Shown: positions 57,155 through 64,000 of the stretch, one piece after another
Layout of the letters: each line of letters begins with the position of its first letter
Position numbering within the stretch: position 1 is the stretch's first letter
Source of the DNA: Clavaria fumosa
Lineage: Eukaryota; Basidiomycota; Agaricomycetes; Agaricales; Clavariaceae
DNA: 64,000 bases
Assembly: GCA_951802425.1 (NCBI GenBank)
Contig: OX637795.1
Location: forward strand, 1,550,001-1,614,000
Direction of reading: 5' to 3'
The notes under the pieces: generated by a model
Databases searched by the model: none
What the model saw: only the letters and a program-made list of their open reading frames with translations
Told to the model about the DNA's origin: nothing
Position numbers and translations under genes: made by a program

Positions 57155-57225
57155 CACGTGACCCGAATGGGTGGTGGCTTACATAATGGGAAAATCACGT
57201 GACCCGGGCCTGGACGCATCACGTG
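57155..57225 (+). promoter_or_regulatory. Three CACGTG (E-box) sites in LTR U3
   Basis: TCACGTGAC-type sites at 57155..57160, 57196..57201 and 57220..57225, 50-120 nt upstream of the TATA box. The same triple is seen in the other LTRs, partly decayed to CATGTG. CACGTG is the usual site of bHLH regulators such as Cbf1/Pho4-type proteins. Confidence 0.55.
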
Positions 57226-57274
57226 ACGCACGGGGTCCGAGCGTGGGAACGCCGGCAACTCCCGAACCTCTCGC

Positions 57275-57282
57275 TATATATA
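57275..57282 (+). promoter_or_regulatory. TATA box of gypsy LTR
   Basis: TATATATA, 43 nt before ATGTTAGTAT, the inferred transcript start region. Confidence 0.6.
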
Positions 57283-57317
57283 CTACGTCGCTTTCTTACT
57301 TGTACCCTTTTCCCCTT

Positions 57318-57327
57318 ATGTTAGTAT
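57318..57327 (+). other. Putative self-primer segment at transcript 5' end
   Basis: ATGTTAGTAT, exactly complementary to the primer-binding site at 57383..57392. Confidence 0.6.
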
Positions 57328-57382
57328 CGTCATCATCGACCTTACGTTAAGTTGTGTGAACCGTGAGACTAAGTCTGACACA

Positions 57383-57392
57383 ATACTAACAT
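57383..57392 (+). other. Putative self-priming primer-binding site, gypsy copy 2
   Basis: ATACTAACAT starts 2 nt after the 5' LTR and is not an obvious tRNA 3' end complement. It pairs with 57318..57327. Confidence 0.6.
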
Positions 57393-58033
57393 CAACCCCT
57401 GTCTGCCCTAGCCCCGTGTCCTAACCCGGCTAGCCTGGACCCCTATCTCAAACTGTCACACTCTGTGACAGCTTATCCCCCTCATCCTCTTTCTCTTTAC
57501 CCTGCCCACGGTGTGCAACAGAACCGTGTGAAATTTTTACTGTGTGTAGATACACGTGACCAGACCCAGAGGAAGTCTACTGTGACCCTCCCCAAGAGAC
57601 ACCGAGTGCCAAAGGCCCGGAACTTTGCTTTACAGCTACGTACCAGTGAATCGTGTAGTGTACAGGGCACGGAAAGGCCCTATACATAGTTTTTCTGTAG
57701 TTTCCTGGTCCAGTGGACAGGGCCCTTGCTCTGTGACCATTGTCAGAAGGGCACACGGGCAACTCACTAGGAGTTGTGGAGTGACCACCTGGGACACCAT
57801 TTGGGCCCCACACTAGCAACAAGTTTTATAGAATAAGAGTTCTATAAGTACCTAGATACATAGAGAGCAGCCTGAGAGGACAGGACTGCTAAGAGATCGA
57901 AGAAATCCTGAGTGCCCAAGGCCCGGAATTCTATTTACAGCGTCTGCGTCCGAGACCGGGTCGAGCCCAGCTCCCCCCCGATTCCCCTGTTACCGACGTC
58001 CCCGAAACCCCATCACCACCACCAGGGTCTGTG
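57393..58033 (+). other. Untranslated leader of gypsy copy 2
   Basis: About 640 nt without a long frame. Short imperfect inverted words (GGCCCGGAACTT / GGCCCGGAATTC) suggest RNA structure, possibly packaging. Confidence 0.4.
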
Positions 58034-59035
58034 ATGGCTGACCACGTCGCCCCGCCTGAAGTCCATGCCACGAGGCTGGATTTAGTCGTCGCCCCATTCG
58101 ATGGGCAAAAAAGAAATTTCCGTACATTCCTCCGGTCGCTCCGCCTCCTGTTTATGGCGAATCCGATAATCTATGCCACGGACCTGGCAAAGGTCCTCTA
58201 CACCCTCAGCAAAATTACTGGCAAGGGGTTTGCCGCAGAATGGGCAAATGTGAAGGGAGAGGAAATCCTGGGTAACAACGAGGTTGGAACCTGGGCAGAA
58301 TTTGTGGAAGAGATGAAGCGAGCGTTCGATGACCCGAACGACCGTGCGACTGCCCTCGCAGATATTGCGAAGTTGAAACAGGGTGGCATGACGGCACCTG
58401 AGTTCTTCGCAAAGTTCGAAACAATGTTCCGAAGAGCGGGGATGACAGAAGTGGCCAATTCGGACATCCTGGTCCATTGGCTGGAGTCGAATCTGAGCAG
58501 GAGGCTAGTGGGAAAGGTCTATGGTGTTTCGCCAATGCCAGAGACCTACGTGCAGTGGAAGGCACTTGCCGAAAAGCTAGACGCTCAGCAGCATCGCCTC
58601 GACGGAGTCATCGCACAACAGAACTCTGTGCGTCCTGCTCTGCCCGCAACCAGCCGCCCCCTCCCTCAACAAACCCGCTTCGCCCCAGCCCCCCGTCCCT
58701 TCCTGGCCCAGCCTCTGGCCCGCACCCCTGCCCCTCCCACCATGCCGCGTCCCACCAATGCCGGTGATGCCATGGTGGTGGATCGTGCCCGTGCCCCTGG
58801 AGTGTTGCGCACCTGCTTCCGATGTGGCCAAGCTGGTCACATGGTGAGAGATTGCCAGCTCCAGGACACACGTCCGCAGATCCCGAGGCCGCAGATCCGC
58901 GCCGTGGAAAGCCAGGCACGTAGTGCAGAGGACTATGAGAACGAGATCGCACTGCTCCGAGACCGCCTGGATTTGCTCGAGAGAGAGAAGAGGGCTCCTG
59001 TTGAAGAGCCGGATTTTGGAGACGAGGCCCAGTGA
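58034..59035 (+). CDS. Gag of gypsy copy 2
   Basis: 333 codons from ATG 58034. Capsid region (FDGQKRNFRTFLRSLRLLF, FAAEWANVKGEEIL, AFDDPNDRATAL, WLESNLSRRLVGKVYGV), a Pro-rich linker and one CCHC knuckle CFRCGQAGHMVRDC near residues 261-274, then an acidic heptad tail. It assembles virus-like particles and binds element RNA in the known family. Intact. It ends in a frame different from pol. Confidence 0.9.
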   Translation: MADHVAPPEVHATRLDLVVAPFDGQKRNFRTFLRSLRLLFMANPIIYATDLAKVLYTLSKITGKGFAAEWANVKGEEILGNNEVGTWAEFVEEMKRAFDDPNDRATALADIAKLKQGGMTAPEFFAKFETMFRRAGMTEVANSDILVHWLESNLSRRLVGKVYGVSPMPETYVQWKALAEKLDAQQHRLDGVIAQQNSVRPALPATSRPLPQQTRFAPAPRPFLAQPLARTPAPPTMPRPTNAGDAMVVDRARAPGVLRTCFRCGQAGHMVRDCQLQDTRPQIPRPQIRAVESQARSAEDYENEIALLRDRLDLLEREKRAPVEEPDFGDEAQ

Positions 59036-62000
59036 GTCCGAACTGGAGTCTCAGGAGTAGATATCCCAGCCCCCCTCCCGTCCCTGTACCCGCAGCTAGT
59101 ATCCCAAAATACACTATCTTGCAGCAGAGACACACCCGGATTGGGGCTGAGGTGAAGGACAAAGCGGAAATGGAAACTGCTAAGAGTGAAATACTGAAAA
59201 GAGAAAAGGGGACTAGCAGCCAAGTGGAGCCAACAAAGCACCTTGCAGAGGTGCTGAAGGACACCCTATTGCGTATGCCCCGAGAGCTCTCCATCCAGGT
59301 GCACCTGGAGGCTCTCAGCACTGGCAAAGGGGCAACTACGAAAGCCCTTGTCGACTCAGGCTGCACCAACTGCTTTATGGACTTGGAGTGGGCGAAAAAA
59401 GTGGGATTGGAACCATCTCCCTTGCTGAATCCAATCACCATGTATAATGTGGATGGAACACAGAACAGAGATGGTAAGATCCGGTATGGGATGGAGCTGC
59501 TTGTGACGGTTGGCGACCACCAGGAGCGGATCCACTTCCTGCTAGGGAAGACTCAGTCCCACACGGCGATCCTTGGGCATGACTGGCTAAAGCGTCATAA
59601 TCCAGAGATCGACTGGGTGAAAGCTGAAGTAAGGCTCACCCGCTGCCCCAACTCCTGTGCCTCCTCCCCACACAGCCACCGGTCCCCTGTTCGACCCTCA
59701 GGTCCACCAAAAGCGAGTACCCTGGCCTCGGCCAGTATCCCGGACACCCGTTTTCCCAACACTGGCCCTACCCCTGATTGGCCCAGCCGCTACCCTTTGG
59801 TTTTTAGTGAAGCAAAGTGGGATGAGCTCCCCCGCTCCCGCCCTGACTTTGATATCAAAATCGAGTTTAAAACAGACCCTGGACACCTCTCCTCTAAGCT
59901 ATACTCTCTGACGCGAGAAGAGATGGTGGAAATGAATCGCTGGGTGGATGAGCAGCTAGCTTCTGGACGAATCCGACCTTCGAAGTCCCCGTACGCAAGC
60001 CCCTTCTTCTTCAAACGTGAGAAGGACAAGCTGCGGCCGATTATTGATTACTCTAGGCTGAACTCGTATCTAATCAAAGACAAGTACCCCCTCCCCCTCA
60101 TACGAGACACTGTGGATGTGTTAAAGGGGGCGACCATCTATTCCAAGATTGATGCGAAGGGAGGTTTCCCATCGATGCAGGTCTGGCCAGAACATCAGCA
60201 CCGCTGTGCTTTCCTAACGCCCCGTGGACTCTTCGAACCGGCAGTTATGTGGTTTGGGCTGCAGAATGTGCCTGCAACCTTCCAGCGCTTCATGAACCAT
60301 GTGTTGAGAGAAGAGATTGCAGGGGGGCATGTCCGAGCCTATGTCGATGATGTTATAGTGTTTGCAGAGGATTTGGCTACACATCGGTATTGGATGGATC
60401 GGGTCTTGAAGAAGTTTGGGGAGAATGGCCTGTGTCTCAGACTCAGCAAGTGCAAGTTCGAGAAGAGTGAGGTTTTCTTCCTGGGGATGAAGATCTCCCA
60501 CAACCGTCTAGAGCATGACCCAGCTAAAGGCGCGGCGATCCGTAACTGGCCCAGACCGAAAAATGTGAAAGAGGTACAAAGATTCAACGGGATGCTGAAC
60601 TACCTCCGCCGGCACATCCCAAATCTCTCTGCCCGGGCAAAACCACTCTTCCGGCTGACAGGGAAAGTCCCGTGGAGATGGGAGGAGGAGGAGGAAGCAG
60701 CCTTCCAAGATCTCCGCCTGGCACTAGTATCAGCCCCGGTCTTGGCTCTACCACAAGACAAAGGGAGATGGAAGGTAGAAACAGATGCAAGCAACTTGGC
60801 GACTGGAGGAGTTCTCTCACAGCAGCAGGTGGATGGGACTTGGAGAGTTGTAGACTACATCTCCAAAGCCCTCACTGCAGCTGAGAAGAATTACGATGTG
60901 TACGACAAGGAGTTCCTGGCTGTAATCCGGGCACTACGCGAGTGGCGGGCTTACCTGATTGGGGTGGAAGAGACTATCGAAATCTGGACGGACCATGCTA
61001 ACCTCCAGTACTTCCGGAAGCCCCAGAAGTTGAAACCGAGGCAGGTCCGTTGGGTTGGAGAGCTCCAGTGCTTTGACTTCGAGATCAAGTACCGTACTGG
61101 GAAGTCAAACACGAAAGCGGATGCACTCTCACGGAGGCCAGACTATGGAGAGATGGTGGAGGAGGATGCACCAGTACAGGTCTTCCCAGAGGCTGAGACC
61201 CGCACATCGTTCACATCGGAGATGGAGACGCTACCCCAGAAAAACAGTGCGGTATATGTGCAGAAGCCGGAGGAGCTTGATGATGAGTGGACGAGAGATC
61301 GGATGGGACTCTGGCGGAAGGCAGAAATCACTTGGGTGCCCCCAGAAGCACGTGAGGCAGTGCTCACCTTTGAGCATGACCTCCCCATCGCAGGACACCC
61401 TGGTCCACGGAAACTGAGGGCGGCTCTGCTGAGGTCCTATTGGTGGGTGGGCATGGTGAAGGATTCCAATCGGTATGCAGGTGGATGTGAGACATGCCAA
61501 CGAATCAAGCCTGATCGTACCAGGCGCGCCGCTCCACTCCATCCGCACCCTGTCCCTGAGAGCCCCTGGGCAGTCATCTCTTGGGACATTGTTGGACCTT
61601 TCCCCCTCTCATGTGGTCACAATGCGATCCTTGTCATTGTCGACAAGTTTACGAAACGAACTCTCATCGAAGCTATTGGCCTTGACCTCACGGGACTTGG
61701 TGCTGCTCGGATCCTTCGAGACCGGGTCTTCCGCGACCATGGAGTCCCGCAGAAAGTTGTGAGTGACCGGGGAACCCAATTTGTGTCCAGATTCATGAGG
61801 GAGTTTTATGGGATGATTGGAGTTAAGGCGAACCCGAGCACTGCCTTCCACCCACAAACAGATGGACAGACAGAGCGGGTCAATCAGGAGGTTGAAGTGT
61901 ATCTCCGGGCCTATGTTGACCATCTGCAGGATGATTGGGCAGAGTGGCTATCCACAGCCGAGTTCGCGCTCAATAACCGAGAGCACTCAGCCACTGGATT

Positions 62001-62655
62001 CACACCTTTCTATCTGGAGTATGGCCGGCACCCTTGGAATGGTGGTATCCGGCCGCCCTCTGAAGTGAACCCTGCAGCAGACGAGTGGATGGCCAAGCTC
62101 ACGGAATCCCGAAGAGCAGCCAGGGATGCAATGGGGAAGGCGGCAGATGCGATGAAGGCTAGCTATGATAAAGGAAAGCGCCCGAGTCGTGAATACTCAA
62201 AGGGGGACTTAGTCTGGCTGGATACCCGGAACCTGAAAATGGATCGACCATCCAAGAAGCTTGACAACAAGCGGGCTGGACCCTTCACCATCGAAGAGAA
62301 GGTTGGACCAGCAGCATACCGACTCAAGCTCCCCCGAGCATGGCGCATTCACCGGGTTTTCAATGGGTTGCTACTCACCCCGTATATTGCTCCCTCTTTC
62401 CCTTCCCAGAACTTGCCTCCACCCCCACCCCCCACGATTGACGATGACCACTTGGAGTATGAGGTGGAGGAAATTCTTGATGTCAAGAAGGTTGGACGGG
62501 GAGTGAAGTATTTGGTGAAGTGGTTAGGATACCCTGCAGAGGAGAACACCTGGGAACCTCGTCGCAACCTCACTAACGTTGCACTGTTGCTCCGGGACTT
62601 CTTCCAGCAATACCCTGACAAGGCGAAGTTGGCAGGTCGAGACGCCCAGCCTTAA
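59005..62655 (+). CDS. Pol of gypsy copy 2 (PR-RT-RH-IN-chromodomain)
   Basis: Open in the -1 frame relative to gag from 59005; no ATG at its start. Protease VDSGCTNCFMD; reverse transcriptase with IIDYSRLN, YSKIDAKGGF and YVDDVIVFAED; RNase H KVETDASNLATGG and TDHANLQYF; integrase HHCC (AGHPGPRKLR, CETCQ) and core WDIVGPF, SDRGTQF, TDGQTERVNQE; GPY/F-type GPFTIEEKVGPAAYRLKLP; C-terminal chromodomain (EEILDVKKV, YLVKWLGYP, NTWEPRRNL). Catalytic residues are all present, so the product could be active. Expression needs a -1 shift or re-initiation. In copy 1 the two frames are fused, so an indel at this junction in copy 2 is the alternative. Confidence 0.93.
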   Translation, partial: RAGFWRRGPVSPNWSLRSRYPSPPPVPVPAASIPKYTILQQRHTRIGAEVKDKAEMETAKSEILKREKGTSSQVEPTKHLAEVLKDTLLRMPRELSIQVHLEALSTGKGATTKALVDSGCTNCFMDLEWAKKVGLEPSPLLNPITMYNVDGTQNRDGKIRYGMELLVTVGDHQERIHFLLGKTQSHTAILGHDWLKRHNPEIDWVKAEVRLTRCPNSCASSPHSHRSPVRPSGPPKASTLASASIPDTRFPNTGPTPDWPSRYPLVFSEAKWDELPRSRPDFDIKIEFKTDPGHLSSKLYSLTREEMVEMNRWVDEQLASGRIRPSKSPYASPFFFKREKDKLRPIIDYSRLNSYLIKDKYPLPLIRDTVDVLKGATIYSKIDAKGGFPSMQVWPEHQHRCAFLTPRGLFEPAVMWFGLQNVPATFQRFMNHVLREEIAGGHVRAYVDDVIVFAEDLATHRYWMDRVLKKFGENGLCLRLSKCKFEKSEVFFLGMKISHNRLEHDPAKGAAIRNWPRPKNVKEVQRFNGMLNYLRRHIPNLSARAKPLFRLTGKVPWRWEEEEEAAFQDLRLALVSAPVLALPQDKGRWKVETDASNLATGGVLSQQQVDGTWRVVDYISKALTAAEKNYDVYDKEFLAVIRALREWRAYLIGVEETIEIWTDHANLQYFRKPQKLKPRQVRWVGELQCFDFEIKYRTGKSNTKADALSRRPDYGEMVEEDAPVQVFPEAETRTSFTSEMETLPQKNSAVYVQKPEELDDEWTRDRMGLWRKAEITWVPPEAREAVLTFEHDLPIAGHPGPRKLRAALLRSYWWVGMVKDSNRYAGGCETCQRIKPDRTRRAAPLHPHPVPESPWAVISWDIVGPFPLSCGHNAILVIVDKFTKRTLIEAIGLDLTGLGAARILRDRVFRDHGVPQKVVSDRGTQFVSRFMREFYGMIGVKANPSTAFHPQTDGQTERVNQEVEVYLRAYVDHLQDDWAEWLSTAEFALNNREHSATGFTPFYLEYGRHPWNGGIRPPSEVNPAADEWMAKLTESRRAARDAMGKAADAMKASYDKGKRPSREYSKGDLVWLDTRNLKMDRPSKKLDNKRAGPFTIEEKVGPAAYRLKLPRAWRIHRVFNGLLLTPYIAPSFPSQNLPPPPPPTIDDDHLEYEVEEILDVKKVGRGVKYLVKWLGYPAEENTWEPRRNLTNVALLLRDFFQQYPDKAKLAGRDAQP

Positions 62656-62666
62656 GAGGGGGGTGA

Positions 62667-62971
62667 TGTCAGGATTGCTTACATAAGCAGGTTGGAAAGG
62701 CCAAGAAAGGATCACAAAAGAGTTGCGGGAAGTTTGCGGACGAGTCACGTGACCCGAACGGGTGGTGGCTTACATAATGGGAAAATCACGTGACCCGGGC
62801 CTGGACGCATCACGTGACGCACGGGGTCCGAGCGTGGGAACGCCGGCAACTCCCGAACCTCTCGCTATATATACTACGTCGCTTTCTTACTTGTACCCTT
62901 TTCCCCTTATGTTAGTATCGTCATCATCGACCTTACGTTAAGTTGTGTGAACCGTGAGACTAAGTCTGACA
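62667..62971 (+). repeat. 3' LTR, gypsy copy 2
   Basis: 305 bp, pairs with 57076..57380. Confidence 0.95.
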
Positions 62972-63472
62972 ACATGCTTAACTGCTTCGAAGTGGGTCTT
63001 GCTGGGGTTACTAAAGAACTGCGCGAGTGTGCTGACTGCATATTGACAATCGGGATGCGTTTGAGTGGCATAGAGCAAGGCTCCGATGCGCTCAGGGTAG
63101 GACATGCCATTGGCGTATAGTTGGGTCACTTCTACTTCAGCAGGTGTCGTAGGGGACTGTGAGACTGTGAGGTGTTCAGTGGGAGCAAGGGGAGTCGAGA
63201 CAGCGCTGCAGTTAGTCATCCCATAACGTGTGAGAACCTCACAGATGTATGCCATCTGGTTGAGTATGACCATGTGCGCATTGCGATCCTGTTCGACTTC
63301 GATTCCAAGGATGAATTTTAGCTCGCCCAGGTCTGTCACCTCAAATTTCTTGTTGATTTCATGCTTGAACTCAACTACATCTTCGAGTTTTGGTCATATC
63401 ATCCATGTATGCCAAAACAACAACTGTCGCCACACTGTTAGATCTCTTGATATAAAGGCAATCATTGGCGAC
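62972..63472 (-). pseudogene. Copia relic, reverse transcriptase part
   Basis: The minus strand continues the relic broken at 57049: TDLGELKFILGIEVEQDRNA, SYPERIGALLYATQTHPDCQ, FFSNPSKTHFEAVKHV. The YxDD region near 63400 reads YMDDMT followed by a shift. It is cut at 63473 by gypsy copy 3. Confidence 0.85.
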
Positions 63473-63776
63473 TGTCAGGATTGCTTACATAAGCAGGCTG
63501 GAAAGGCCAAGAAAGGATTGCAAAAGAGTTGCAGGAAGATTGTGAACGAGTCACATGACCTGAATGGGTGGCGGATTATGTAATGGGAGAAATCACGTGA
63601 CCCGGGTCTGGGCGCATCACATGATGCATGGGGTCTGAGCATGGGAACACCGGCAACTCCCGAAGCGCTCGCTATATATACTGCGTCCTTTTCTTACTTG
63701 TGCCCTTTTCCCTTATGTTAGTATTGTCGTCATTGACCTTACGTTAAGTTGTGTGAGTGTGAGACTAAGTCTGACA
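63473..63776 (+). repeat. 5' LTR, gypsy copy 3
   Basis: 304 bp, TGTCAG to CTGACA, same family as 57076..57380. Confidence 0.92.
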
Positions 63777-64000
63777 CAATACTAACATTCCACCCAATCC
63801 ACCCTAGCCCCATGTCCTAACCCGGCTAGCCTGGACCCCTATCTCAAACTGTCACATTCTGTCACAGCTTATCCCCCTCATCCTCTTCTCCTTTACCCTG
63901 CCTGCGGTGTGTAACAGAACCACACGAAATTTCTACTGTGTGTAGATACACATGACCAGACCCAGAGGAAGTCTACTGTGACCCTCCCCAAGTGATACCA
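63473..64000 (+). mobile_element. Ty3/gypsy copy 3, 5' end only (runs off window)
   Basis: LTR 63473..63776, then primer-binding site ATACTAACAT and leader sequence up to the window edge. Compared with copy 2 it has many CpG to TpG/CpA changes (for example CACATGACC for CACGTGACC), so it is older or was more strongly methylated. Confidence 0.9.

Larger units (their letters stand above)
57076..57380 (+). repeat. 5' LTR, gypsy copy 2
   Basis: 305 bp, pairs with 62667..62971. Confidence 0.95.
57076..62971 (+). mobile_element. Ty3/gypsy chromovirus copy 2, near-intact and young
   Basis: Two 305-bp LTRs (57076..57380 and 62667..62971) start TGTCAG and end CTGACA and differ at only two sites, both CpG transitions. 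Order is leader, gag, pol with chromodomain, polypurine tract AGAGGGGGG, LTR. It is inserted in the copia relic between the codons for KHV and HYL. A normal 5-bp duplication is not seen; at most AC is shared. Confidence 0.93.

Noticed and set aside
17769..63776. Classical RIP (CpA to TpA)
   Set aside because: Observed paired differences are at CpG; no CpA bias was noticed by eye.

Overview
The window is eukaryotic DNA. It most resembles a basidiomycete fungus (probably Agaricomycetes). The reasons are very short introns (about 44-75 nt, GT..AG), a GLE1 mRNA-export gene, a Kex2-type processing site in secreted proteins, and a dense mix of Ty1/copia, chromodomain Ty3/gypsy, hAT-like, Tc1/mariner/pogo-like elements and satellites. 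The species cannot be named from sequence alone.

Left third (1-17.2 kb), host genes. The 3' part of GLE1 (+ strand) comes first. Next is a tandem cluster of four paralogous minus-strand genes (2.0-10.8 kb). Each has five exons and encodes a signal peptide, a Lys-Arg processing site, a C3HC4 RING finger, a variable Gln/Gly/Asn/Arg-Gly-rich middle and a conserved tail. Three are intact and one has a 1-nt frameshift inside the RING. After a long unresolved stretch come a short Atg14/UVRAG-like relic, a seven-exon type II membrane glycosyltransferase-like gene and an eight-exon GNAT acetyltransferase gene.

Middle (17.7-27.9 kb). A nearly intact copia element (254-bp LTRs, 5-bp target duplication) is followed by a polytopic membrane protein gene whose C terminus runs into a 9-bp minisatellite. 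Its 5' half is present again as a truncated mirror image in a 1.1-kb inverted duplication.

Right half (27.9-64 kb), almost wholly repeats with readable nesting. A 43-bp satellite was entered by a 1.4-kb LTR-like element, which was entered by a chromodomain gypsy element; a hAT-type element with an 8-bp target duplication sits in the same satellite. Next is a decayed gypsy element with an extra coiled-coil ORF (split by a 264-bp TA-target MITE), then an apparently intact three-exon pogo-like DD30D transposase gene. An 82-bp dimeric satellite follows, interrupted by a 5.7-kb terminal-inverted-repeat element with no recognised transposase. Several MITEs come next. Finally, a copia relic has been hit twice by the same gypsy family; one of those gypsy copies is nearly intact and young.

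Main results. (1) The cluster of predicted secreted RING-finger proteins. (2) The gypsy family carries a 10-nt match between its primer-binding site and its own LTR leader, with a compensatory change between copies, which supports self-primed reverse transcription. (3) Every difference I could find between paired LTRs is a CpG transition. (4) The extra gypsy ORF has stayed open while its gag-pol decayed.
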